A stretch of 64,000 nt of DNA from Fratercula arctica (taxonomy: Eukaryota > Chordata > Aves > Charadriiformes > Alcidae), in the NCBI GenBank assembly GCA_947846985.1, contig CANTUZ010000004.1, positions 52,925,672-52,989,671 on the forward strand. Reading direction: 5' to 3'. Numbering within the stretch: the first letter of the stretch is position 1; each line of letters opens with the position of its first letter. A program made the position numbers and the translations under genes. Below are positions 23,378-34,006 of the stretch, piece by piece. The notes beneath the pieces are model-generated. The model did no database searches and was not told where the DNA came from. It saw only the letters and a program-made list of their open reading frames with translations.

Positions 23378-24106
23378 TTAGGATGTATGTTCCAGGTTAA
23401 TAACCAAACAGGCTCAGGTTTGCTTTACAGAATTTGGATATGAGAGTTCAGTGTTTTGCCTGAATTTAGGAAGCTTTGTCTTGAAACAGCATGTTGGCAG
23501 CAGCTGAACACGTGCCATGCAGAGGTGAATAACGTGTGGAGGGGCGAAAGGCAGTTACATATTCTTCAAGGGGTTTTGTGCCGACTACAGATCTAAAACT
23601 TCTCTCAATCCATTTGTATTTCTGTTACCTTCAAGAAGGTAATTCACTGTGGCCAGGCGGTTGAATATAAAAATTCAGAAAATTGAAAACTTTTTTTTTT
23701 TTTTCCCCCAAATGGGTCCTACATACAAGGCTGCTATTTCTAGGAAGAAGCTGGTGGCTTTTATGTATGTATTTCTCAAGAAATTAAAACAGTACTGAAA
23801 ATTAGCAGTTAAAATTCAGTTTGTTTTGGAATGTAGCAATTATGTCAGACTCTTTTGAATGTGCTAAACCTTTTTAATTGCTCGCTTTTTTTAGTGCTGC
23901 TTAAGCTGTACTGGGTACTTCTTAAAGCATCTTATGATGCATGCTTCTTCATCTGGATGTTGAGGCCAAAGTTTTCAAATCAGACTGAGCGTTCTTGGCA
24001 TTTTGATTCTAAAACAAACACATTTATCAATGTATGGTGCTTTCTGAACAAAGGAGGCTTGCTATTCAGCTCTTCAGATTTACGCATGGAACATACCTAT
24101 TGCCCT

Positions 24107-24841
24107 AGAGTCATGTAAGATTGAAGGGACCTGTGGAGGTCCTGTGGTCCAGCCCCTGGCTCAAGGCAAGTCCAGTTTGAGCAGGCTGCTGAGGACACTG
24201 TCCGGTCACATTTTGAATATCTACAAGGGTGGAGATCCCACAAATTCTCTGGATAGCCTATTCCAGCATTTGAGCACGCTTATGGAAGTGGTTTTTTCTT
24301 CCTTATAGTGAGTTGGCTTTTCCCATGTTCCAGCTTATGTCTGCTACCTCTTGCCCTTTCACTCTATACCTCTGGCAAGAGCCTGGCTCCAACTTCATAT
24401 ACAAATCATCGGGTAGTTTTAGACAGCAATAAGATCTTGTCTGAGCATTTTAAGGCTGAACAAGTCCGTCTCCTTCAGCCACTGCTCATGCATCCTGTGC
24501 TCCAGCTCTGGACCTAGTCACCTCCACTGGTCTCCCTCCAGTAAATCTTATCCTGAGGAGCCCAAAATGGTACACATTGCTCCAGATGCAGTCTCTCAAA
24601 TGATGAACAGAGGGAAAGATCAGTTTCCTGGTCCTGCTGATTACGCTAATGGAGCCCAGTATGCAGTTGGCCACCTTTGCTTCAGGGACACTCTGCTGAC
24701 ACATGTTCACCTTGGCTTCCACCAGGACCCCATGTCTTTTTACGCGTTCCAGCTCATTGACCCCCGAATTGTACTGGTGCATGGGGTTATTCCTCCCTTG
24801 GTGCAGGACGTAGCATTCACCTTGTTAATATTTGTGAAGGC
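24107..24841 (-). mobile_element. CR1 LINE fragment, 3' part
   Basis: The sequence reads as the reverse complement of a CR1 3' region. Its 3' tail is at the low-coordinate end (GGGACCTGTGGAGGTCCTG near 24125). Further in are CCTATTCCAGCATTTGAGCA near 24259, the CR1 block around GTGCTCCAGCTCTGGACC near 24497, and GTACTGGTGCATGGGGTTAT near 24771. It lacks most of the reverse-transcriptase frame, as usual for 5'-truncated CR1 copies. The outer limit is approximate. It is antisense to ABLIM2. Confidence 0.88.
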
Positions 24842-27002
24842 AGCAGGTAGCAAGTAATGCCCACTTTGTCCACTTGTTTAACACCTGGGTCAAATTCATC
24901 CCTATGGAGCAACCTTGAGGGATGTGATTGTACCAGGTAGAAATTAGAGCAGAATTCGATCCTGTAGGTCCTTAGGTTGCAGTCTGACATTACACCTGAG
25001 CCAGCGTAACTGCAGTCTGCTGCTGAAATGAATAGCTTTGCTCTTCCCACAAACCTGACCATATGCGTCTGTTAATTTTCCTATATAAAATTTAGTTGAC
25101 TGTTCAGCCACAGAGTCAGATCAGCAACTTAAAGAACAGAAGGCCATCCATCTGCTCTGAAGAAAATTGAATACTTTCTTTTAGCCCAGAAAGCTTGAAT
25201 GAACTGCCCACCGCTGCATAAGTTGAGGCATGGTGCAAAGGAGGACAAGACCAGGACCAGACCTTTCAGTGTCGGCACGCAGTTACCCTGAATTAGGCTG
25301 GTTGTGGTTTGATGTTTTACAATATAATTTTGTTGGTCAGCTCCAGTCATTTCTGGGTTTACAAATATTGTAGGTAGGTGGATAAACCAAAATTCATTGG
25401 GAAGTGAATCATAGAAGATGTATTAAACTCCTACAAGTAATTTCAGCGAGCTCCTTTAAAGATGCTCTTAATTCTCATTTTAAAAATAGATTAGCCAACT
25501 GTGAAAATCACACTGAATGTTTTTAAAAGGATAAGTAGCTAATTAAAACCCATACCTAGCAATGTTCAGTGAGTGACTGGTTGTGAGATGTCATTATATT
25601 CAAAGGCTCTTAACCTACAATGCTATTTATAGTCTTGCTCACAAGTTAAAGAGCTCAGAAACCGAAACCTTGTTAATTGACTGTTACCACCTTCTGTTGT
25701 GCCTTCACTCATACCAGCATTGAAACCCTCACATAGGGCTGCTTGTGAAAGGGAGAGGTCAGATGTTACAGAAATACTGGCAAATGTGTTGTGTATGATC
25801 AACGCAATAGTGAAGCAAACACCAAGACTTAATTATGAGTTTAGAAGACCAGTGAGGGAAGGCAACATCTGCCTGTACCTTTGGGCAGACAACTTCCAAG
25901 GAGGATTTTTTTGTAGAGCGAGGTAGCTTGCAGATGTGAAAAACTTAATGGAGAAGTGAAATTGTTGCCCTCTCCCATCTGAATGGAAGGGCACAGTGAA
26001 TTGTTACTAAACTTTCAGAAATAGGTCAAGTAAGATATGTTTATGGGGTAGGAAAGCCTTCACACATACTCATCCCAAAGGAGACTCTGTGGCATGCCGT
26101 GGTGCCGATGAGCTTTGGCATGATTTGTGGGTGTCATCTGCCTGGCTCTGTCTTTGTGGTATAGGAGGTCAATTTCCCTATTCCTCTCTGCGTTTTAACT
26201 GCACGTTCTTTCCAATTGTTTAATTGCCTGATGTAGCTGAGCCAATTCGAAGCAAGCAGTCCCTGCTTCTACTTTACTTGATACTTGGTGCATCTGTTTC
26301 ACATGGGCTTCTGTCTTCAGATGGATTTTTGTTAGGTAAATCATTGAGTCAGAAAATTTATTAACTTTGCCTCTGGCTTCTGCTCCTAATAGGCTAGATA
26401 AAAGAATGCTCAGTGGTTGCGGTACTTCTTCAGAGCAGTGAATTGTTCATGGCTTCCAGGATGTCACCATCTCCAGGATTATTAACGGTGTAAATTCTGC
26501 TGTTTTGCTGAGACATCTCATGAGAGTCCAGTTGTGTCATGAGCCGAGTTCCCTGTCTTGTTCCCTGTAACGCGTATGGCAAAGCTTACTCGATGGTAAT
26601 ATCCTACCCAGGGCAGGCACAAGAATGAAAGGTACCGAGGTGTAGGCAATGCAGTTGTGTGATTGTATCTGTGGAGCAGGTTATCATTTTTGTGGGGGTT
26701 TAATTCAAAACAGATTACCAGTGGTCATAATAAATATATGGGTGTCTGTAAATCCAGATGAGATGTCTTCCTAAAAACACCTAGGAGGTCAGTTACAAGT
26801 TGTTGTCTCAGTTCTGGAGCAGCTGAAATTCCTTGGCTTGTGTCTTTCACATTGGCAGTAGGAAACTAGGATAGCATTTGAATTATGTCACACCATTGTT
26901 AAGACAGTTTTTGGTAATTAGTCATTAATTTTCATTATCTATATAGAAGTGTATCACATTTATGGTAATTTTTATTCAAATGAATGTATGTTCACATCCA
27001 GA

Positions 27003-27040
27003 GGTCCTTTCCAACCTCAACCATGTTCATGAAACCCTTT
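27003..27040 (+). mobile_element. Possible CR1 3' tail remnant
   Basis: GGTCCTTTCCAACCTCAACCA at about 27003-27024 matches the wording found just before the CR1 terminal repeats in the other copies here. Nothing recognisable precedes it, so it may be a very short remnant or chance. Confidence 0.35.
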
Positions 27041-27506
27041 TATTATTCCATATATTAGAAGGCTCTGTGACTTTAAGCAGTATAAAAATCCATTGCGAAT
27101 GACAGTTATAACCTCAAAAGAACATTTTTGGGTTTTATACACAACATGGGAGTTTCCTGCTGCTGGATTGCTGCAAGACGGGAGAGACTTGCTGCTGACG
27201 AGCAGCACGGCTCCATCGCATCCTGTCTGTTATATACTAGAGACAGCATTGTCATCTTCTGATCCAGTTAGTGAGTAGAATTCATGGCACAAAATCCTCT
27301 CTTGAACAGGTGGAACTTTAGGACTCCTGGATCTGTACTAACATGGCGTTGGGCCTGTTTGTACCAGAGTCATGCATGGAACATTTAGTTGTGTCAAAGA
27401 GCAAGATAATTTTAAAGGCTGTTTCCATAAAATATTTTTCCTTAGCTTAACTTTTGGTAAGTAAGAAGGTAGCAAGTATTTGGAGTATTAAGTCATTAGT
27501 GAAGGG

Positions 27507-27522
27507 AAAAAAAAAAAAAAAA
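27507..27522 (+). repeat. A16 homopolymer
   Basis: Sixteen A residues in intron 3 with no recognised element attached. Confidence 0.9.
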
Positions 27523-27795
27523 GGTGAAAAGCAGAATTCATTATCAGATCTCCAAAGATACAACAATATTTAAACTACGTGTCCTCATAATTTTCAAAGT
27601 ATTGCCTATGAACCAAACTGTATGACAGTGTAGAACACTTATTTAGCTGGTTTGAAATAGATTTTAGTAACATTATTTGGAAACAAAGGACAGCATTGCT
27701 TTCATTCTCTTTTTAAGTAATAAAAATTTTCTTTTAAATACAACACAAATGTAGAGTAAGCCACTCTTGGGTGGTTTAGGGAACAAAATAGTGTT

Positions 27796-27831
27796 TATGC
27801 TTATATAGAAGTATATGCTTATATAGAAGTA
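27796..27831 (+). repeat. 18-bp exact tandem duplication
   Basis: TATGCTTATATAGAAGTA occurs twice in direct succession with no mismatch, followed by a partial third match. It is probably a recent slippage event. Confidence 0.9.
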
Positions 27832-28817
27832 TAAGCGTAACAGGAAGCTGTACAGCTTTTGTAGTGAAGACAACCTCTTAATTGGTATGAATTTGATAGC
27901 GTTTGTGGGGAACGTCATGCATAGTTTTAATGAAATGTTAATGAAATAATCTGATCAGATGGACTTCACCACGAGGCAGAAGGCTTGCATTATGTTTGTG
28001 CCCCACTTAAGCCATATTTTGATAACTCGCTTGGGATTTAGTTGGACATGAGCCTTGGGTGGGGTGAAATATGTTTCTAAATCCTCACCATCCTTTGCTG
28101 CATTATGAAGTGATTTCTCCATCTGGTCCTCTTAGGGAAGACAACTCAGTAGTTTCTGTATCTAGACAAGAAAGCTCACAGCAGAAAGCTTTTTGTTTTA
28201 AGGACACTGATAAAAAAGCAGGATTTAATTAAGTGTAAGCTGTTCTTGAGTAGAGCTAGCAAGTAATGGTAGACACTTTGGGTTTTGTAAGTGGGATAGA
28301 TTTTCTCCTGTGAGACTTCACTGACATTTGCTTTCTGAGCATACAGATTACAAGAAGGACTTTGATATGATCAAAGTTGGGAGGACAACTGATGCTTTTT
28401 TTAATGTATAAAAGTCATTGCTCTCATGCAGCATTTTAACAACATAAAGGCAGCTGCTTTTGTCCATACTTACTCCTTCTAATGCCAATTTTATTTTCAT
28501 TCTGTAACTGATCCTGTTCAGTGATTAAGCCTTGATGATACTACAGTTTTAGCTACACAAGAATTTGGAGTTGAATGGGGTTTTGTATCTTTAGATATTT
28601 TATATTTTTTCTAAGTAGCTGTAACATCTGCATTTGCCTGTTTGGTATGTCCCTTCAATACTTTATCCTCCAAGTGGCTGAAAAAATGGTGAATGAGAAC
28701 TGGGCAAGTAAAGAAAACGAAACCAGAGCAATATTCATTTCCTTTTTATGGGAAGATACTGAATTTTGATATACGTGTGAGACTGTAACCTGTTTGCTTT
28801 TGTTTCCTTTGTTGTAG

Positions 28818-28933
28818 GCTGCCTTTCCCTGCGGGCGACCGGGTAACTTTTAACGGGAAGGAGTGCATCTGCCAGAAATGTTCCCTGCCCCCTTCCAGCA
28901 GCGCCGGCTCTTTCCCTGTACAGAACCTCCGAA
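28818..28933 (+). CDS. ABLIM2: ABLIM2 exon 4: end of LIM2 and LIM2-LIM3 linker
   Basis: This 116-nt exon has acceptor GTTGTAG and donor GTAAGT at 28934. The first G completes Arg110, residues 111-148 follow, and the last A starts codon 149 (Asn, completed in exon 5). It carries the last two zinc ligands of LIM2, C128 and C131, after the conserved F-P-A-G-D-R-V-T-F-N-G-K-E-C-I-C block. A Pro/Ser-rich linker of about 18 residues then leads to LIM3. The linker is the part of the LIM region that differs most from the human protein as I remember it, consistent with a flexible spacer. Base composition is more GC-rich than the flanking introns, as expected for coding DNA. Confidence 0.96.
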
Positions 28934-31900
28934 GTAAGTAGGGGTTTCTGCTCTTTTCTCTTGGTACTTCTTAGTCTGCAGAGGTTTAAAGAACATGATT
29001 TTACACCAATCCGTTTAACTGGAGTTTTTACCACTATGCTGCTTAAAAAGGGTCAAGAAATACAAAGTTGTCGCGTGAAAAAGCGTATCATAGTTTTCTG
29101 AGAAGTCTGATACTAAAAAGAAACACAAATGGTACCATTACAGTGCTAACAGTATGCAGAACCTCCCAGAACATTTGATTAAAACTGGAGTAAATCAAAT
29201 TATTTGGAGAAAAGCACAATATAGAAGTTAATGTTTTTGAGGATTTGGTCCGACTCCAGCTAAAATACAATCCAACATGATATTTAAGTGTTCCAGGGTT
29301 GCTTCAGAAAATACCAGTGACATGACTGCATGCCTAAATACTACACAGGAAGGGTTAATGTATGCAACGTGACCAGAGGGACATTTGCCTTGACCTCAGT
29401 ACTGTTGTGTACTATCAGAAGATACAAACACTTCAGAGAAGAAATGTGTTCTTTTGATAGCATGTTTTTTACAGCAGATCGTAGAGTGGCATTGTTGCTC
29501 TGAACTCTGTTCCTCTGTTGGTTTGTGCACGAGGAGCTGCCGTGCTTTAACATTCATCCACCACCTATATGTAATTAACCATCAGCAGCAATTCAATTAA
29601 ACAGCAAAGAGAGAAATATTTTTAATGACTATCATATCGCTTCGAGCTGGATTCGGCATGGCTGAGGAAGCACCCCATAGATTGCTCTTCTTTGTATGTA
29701 AGGAATTCAGCTAACTTCAGGGAGAAATTTCTCCTTTTTTTCTTTTTGCTTTGTTTTTCCCCACATCTCTCTTTTTACAGATGTTTTCACCGTCTCATTT
29801 CTCCAGTTTGTCAGCAAAAGCTGCTGTGTGTGTGCAATGAGAGACACTATGCTGTTGCTAATGCTGTTCTGTTTTGGGGAGGAGATGGCCCTCTCTTAGG
29901 TGCTTTCTCTTGTCACTTATTCCAGAGGTGGATCATCCTCAGCCATCTTGGCTGGCTGCATTTGCAGATCCATACTTTAATGGCCTATCATCTGTTTGTC
30001 GTCTTGTCATATGGGAAAAGTGGCTTTGACTTTAATAGAAATTATTTGCCTGGTTGAGTACTGACAGAACAACTTCATTTGATTATCTGTGACACAGATT
30101 CCTTTAATGTACTTACATTCCCTTTCCCTGTATACACACACCCCTCCCCCCCCATAGAGAGTTTTTCTTCTGCTGCATTTCCCCAGCTCTCTGAGGTCGC
30201 TGCACAGAGCCTCCCCAGTGCACGGGTACCTGCAAACTTCAGCAAACCACTGACCTCAAAGAGAAAGACCACAATCTTTGTGGCAAAACCTGACCTTGGA
30301 AAGCAGAAGTTTAGCTTTTCCCTGAATAAAATCTCAAACAGATGTGAGTATTTAAACCTCAAATACAGGTCTGCTTTAAAAATTACTAGAAAGGGAAGAA
30401 ATCTTGCTTGCTACAGGTTTTAGTGGATTCACGTAAGAGCCTTGGTTCAAACCTGGCTATCTGCCACACTGTAGACTGGATTTCTGAAATAGTTTGATTT
30501 GGTCCTCACCTGAGACTTACCAACTCTGCTTCTCAAACTACGTAGTGATGGGGGCGAGCTGATAGATGTCGTGGCTTCTTAAAGGGCAAACTGAGGTCTG
30601 TATCTGTTCTGCAAGTAAATAGTGCCATGATGTTGCCAGGATCCCAGACAAGTATCTTCCTCACCTGTATAGACTATGCCCATTCTTATCTCTTCCTTAC
30701 TCCATCTCCCCAGTGTCTTGCAGTGCTGCTGCAGGGCAGCATCTTAGGATTTCATGGTGCATGCAGCACCCAGCTGGCCCAGGAGCTGCAGAGCTCATGG
30801 GCTTCAGGAAATTGGGTAGCAATGGTGTAATCTGGCATTGCTGTGGGGAACAGACCTTTGATGGGTCAATGGGAAGCATTGCAGCCATGAATACAGGAGG
30901 TGTGTGCATGTCTATGGAGCAGGAAATGTCAGAGCCTGACCAATGACAATATAGAGAAAATGAACCAATTATCTAAAAAGATAATAAAGAATTTGGGAAA
31001 CATTCAAATTAATATGTAATATGTGGAAGAACGATGTGTAGTAAAGCTGTTTTCCAAGCACTTGCTAATCCTTAGGCTAGAAGCAGTGTCTCAGGAATAA
31101 ACAAGCAGTGTCAGGGACATTTTGGTTGAGCTGGAAAATTGAAAGTTCAGAATGACTGTCTGTAGCTATGCTACATATGACACAAAGCAATAAACGGTGT
31201 TAGTTTCTCCTTGTTTTAACAACAGTCTTCTTGGAAAAGACCTTGATGTTTTAAACAAACAATTCTTTTTAGAAAAGAACAGTAGTGCACAGAAACAGGT
31301 GACTCAAGCAAACTGAGTCAAGGACCAAGTAGTACGTTGACCTGCTGTTACATTGGCTTTGCTCTTGGCTCAGAACTGCCTGATAAGTACTATGTATGTT
31401 ATTCGTCAGCCTATTTATCTCTGACTAGAGCTCAGGAATGCTTTCAGGAGATCTCTTGGAACTCACTGAGCTCCCAACATTACTGCCCCTTCTGAACAGT
31501 GCCTCTGTTTTCATCCTCCCGGTTTGGTTTTGACCTCCTTTATGCGTTATGTTTGAAAGAAATGAAAAATGTCAAATATTTGCTTTTTGCCTGAGTCCTT
31601 GAATTTTTTATTATTATATAAGTACCTAGCTACCTGTTTTGTTTCTTTTATAAAACGCTAGCTGTGAAAACCTCTTGTGGCAGTGTTGATGTTGAAAGAG
31701 TACTCGGGGAAGAATATCGACATGTAGCAGCAAATTGATGTGTTCTGCAGAGTTATTGGTTGAAATTAGGTGAGTCACCAAAGGATGCTGCATCCAAGAC
31801 AGGAAGACAAGGACATTGCATCAATAGGCACTGTTGGCATAGCAACCACAGTATTTGTTTTTAATTATCTGGAACTTAACAGAGAAAACAGCAGTTAGGA

Positions 31901-32547
31901 ATAAAAAAGTAGCTCACAAAATGCTGCTTTTCTGCTCACACGAGCTTAAACCAGATCAAAGGTGAATAACATCTGAGCACACAGTGTTGTATTAAATTTG
32001 TGAAATAAACCCTCAAGCAGTGAGACTGAATTCGATTACCCGATGAACCCCTAGTGCAGGGGAGATAAAAAAAAAAAAATCTGATTGCAGTTAAATAATA
32101 GATACTGCAGTATTTATTGTCTTGTGGGACTAAATCCAGGCACACACCCAAATGTTCTCTTTTATTAGCAAAATTCAAATGTTCTGATCTGTGGTGCGTA
32201 CGCTTTTGTGCTGGGCTTGTTTTCACATATTGGTGCTCTACAGGGTGATATTAGAGAGGCATATTATTGCTCCCTTAATCCATTCCAAATCCACTAAAGG
32301 AAAATAAGAACTATCCTTTATTGTTGCGCACTAAGAAGTTAAACATTTACAATTGCACTAACACAGTGTCTCCTTAGGGGTCACATAACCAACTAAATAG
32401 AATCTTAAATCAGAAAGTTTTTAAGAGGACTGTTTAAATCTTTTAATGAGTTCCTGCGTTTGAAGCTATTTCTTAATAACTAGATAAATCTTTTGTAATG
32501 CTTTTGTGTATCTGTCTCTTCCATGCTAGTCATTGGTGTGTTTTTTG

Positions 32548-32566
32548 TTTTTTTTTTTTTTTTTTT
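32548..32566 (+). repeat. T19 homopolymer
   Basis: Nineteen T residues within a longer T-rich stretch in intron 4; low-complexity DNA. Confidence 0.9.
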
Positions 32567-32865
32567 CTTTTCTGGCATCTCTAAATGACTCTCCAAATGT
32601 CTTTCAGGGTTTGTCTCTTCTCTAGCAAATTGTTGGTATACATTAAGAATTCCTAAAAAAAATAAAAATACATGTTTTCATGTAAGATGGAAGATATAAT
32701 CATATGGAGGATTGGAAGATTTACTGAGATATTGATACTAGAATAAGTTTATTACTGATGCTTATCCCTATTTTTCTGCATATTCTGACTATTTTAACAC
32801 CTTGTAAGAAAATTATATGTAGACTGGAATGTGTAGAGAGTGAAGAGTGAATGAGAGGTGGACCC

Positions 32866-32916
32866 GCTAGGGTAATAGAGGACTCATTTAGGATACAGAG
32901 AACCAGGTTCAAATCC
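32866..32916 (+). repeat. tRNA-like (SINE-like) relic with perfect B box
   Basis: GGTTCAAATCC at 32906-32916 fits the RNA polymerase III B-box consensus GGTTCRANNCC exactly. A degenerate A-box-like block (GCTAGGGTAATAGAGG, 32866-32881) lies at roughly tRNA spacing upstream. There is no acceptor-stem pairing, so it is not a functional tRNA gene. The resemblance to the relic at 17220-17272 suggests a shared ancient tRNA-derived retroposon. Confidence 0.45.
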
Positions 32917-33198
32917 CATGTCAGTGTAGCTTCCCTAAGTAGAGCCCTCACTGGTGGACTGTTGGCGTGGAAGCTAAGAGTGGATTTGGCTTTTACTACC
33001 ACAGTCAAAAGTTTCCATGATTAAAAAAAAAAATTAAAAAAAATCAACAAACCCCCCAAAAAAGTCTTGTCCTTCCTCAATTACTTTTTCTGAGGAGTAT
33101 AGCTACTTCACACATAACCTGTTTAATCAACATACTCTAACTTATGTTATCCAGTTACATGTTTTGCATTTAATTTTCCTTACAACTTTTTGGAGGTC

Positions 33199-33242
33199 TA
33201 TATAAGTGAATTTCGATAAATATATAGGTGAATTTCTGCAAA
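33199..33242 (+). repeat. 22-bp imperfect tandem duplication
   Basis: Two adjacent units starting TATATA-R-GTGAATTTC differ at about four positions. Confidence 0.75.
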
Positions 33243-33454
33243 TCATAAAAACATAGCTAGCCATCTCTTCCACATGTTGCAATGTCACTACTGCTCAGGG
33301 ATTTGTAATGACTCTCAAGTGTTGGGGTATTTCTCCTCGTTACAGAAGTTCACATCAGAATTTCAGCTTAGTTTTTTCTACAGCTGCAAAAAGAATTTTG
33401 AACTATGAGTAAAGCTTTCAGACCCAGAAGCAAAGTCTAACGTGAAGGTTCAAT

Positions 33455-33535
33455 TATTCATATTACTTTATTAATAATATTTTATTATTGATATTATTTT
33501 ATGTATTAATATTTATTAAAATATTAATTTAATGA
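33455..33535 (+). repeat. AT-rich low-complexity block
   Basis: Nearly pure A/T sequence made of TATTAAT, AATATT and TTATTA words with many self-complementary possibilities. No gene or motif is supported. Confidence 0.7.
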
Positions 33536-33879
33536 CTTTTAGGTCTTTTCTTAATTTTATTGGGCTGATTTGCGATGCTTGAAAATTTAATCAACAGAAC
33601 TTTTGTCTCTTTTAAACACAGTATAAATGACTTAAAACCTAAGTCACTAGGAAGCCTGTCATTAGTTTTTTTTCTTTGAATGATCCACGTCTATAGTAAT
33701 GTTAGGACAATATTAGGGCAGCACCAGTTGTCATCCATCAGTGAGCAGGCAGCGGCGAGCTTTAGAGCCTGCACGAGCTGTTACTAGGACACCGATGGAT
33801 CCTCGTACTGCAGTAACCAGGGTTGTTGCGTGACCATTCAAAGCGTGTGATTCGCTCATATTGGCTTTTTCCCTTGCAG

Positions 33880-34006
33880 ATTGCGGGGGCTGTGGTTCAG
33901 AAATCAAAAATGGGCAGTCTCTGGTTGCCTTGGACAAACACTGGCATTTGGGCTGTTTTAAGTGCAATACGTGCGGCAAGCTACTGAATGCAGAGTACAT
34001 CAGCAA
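33880..34006 (+). CDS. ABLIM2: ABLIM2 exon 5: LIM3
   Basis: This 127-nt exon has acceptor CCCTTGCAG and donor GTAAGT at 34007. It completes Asn149, encodes residues 150-190 and leaves two bases of Lys191. It contains most of LIM3: C150, C153, H171 and C174 for the first finger, then C177 and C180 of the second. The blocks A-L-D-K-H-W-H-L-G-C-F-K-C and G-K-L-L-N-A-E-Y-I-S-K are strongly ABLIM-like, and the second favours ABLIM2 over its paralogues. The exon enters in phase 1 and leaves in phase 2. All expected zinc ligands are intact. Confidence 0.97.

Larger units (their letters stand above)
18884..28817 (+). other. ABLIM2: ABLIM2 intron 3
   Basis: This 9.9-kb intron has donor GTATGT and acceptor GTTGTAG. 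It holds poly-T/poly-C at 19055-19074, A18 at 20780-20797, A24 at 22157-22180, a perfect 15-bp hairpin at 22992-23028, a 219-bp inverted repeat at 23159-23377, a - strand CR1 fragment at 24107-24841, a probable small CR1 tail near 27003-27040, A16 at 27507-27522 and an exact 18-bp tandem duplication at 27796-27831. No second gene is visible. Confidence 0.9.
28934..33879 (+). other. ABLIM2: ABLIM2 intron 4
   Basis: This 4.9-kb intron has donor GTAAGT and acceptor CCCTTGCAG. It contains an A13 tract at 32067-32079, a T19 tract at 32548-32566, a tRNA-like relic at 32866-32916, a 22-bp imperfect tandem duplication at 33199-33242 and a very AT-rich palindromic low-complexity block at about 33455-33535. 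No second gene was found. Confidence 0.9.

Noticed and set aside
32906..32916. Possible functional tRNA gene around the B box
   Set aside because: No acceptor stem or anticodon arm pairing could be drawn; only the promoter-like boxes remain.
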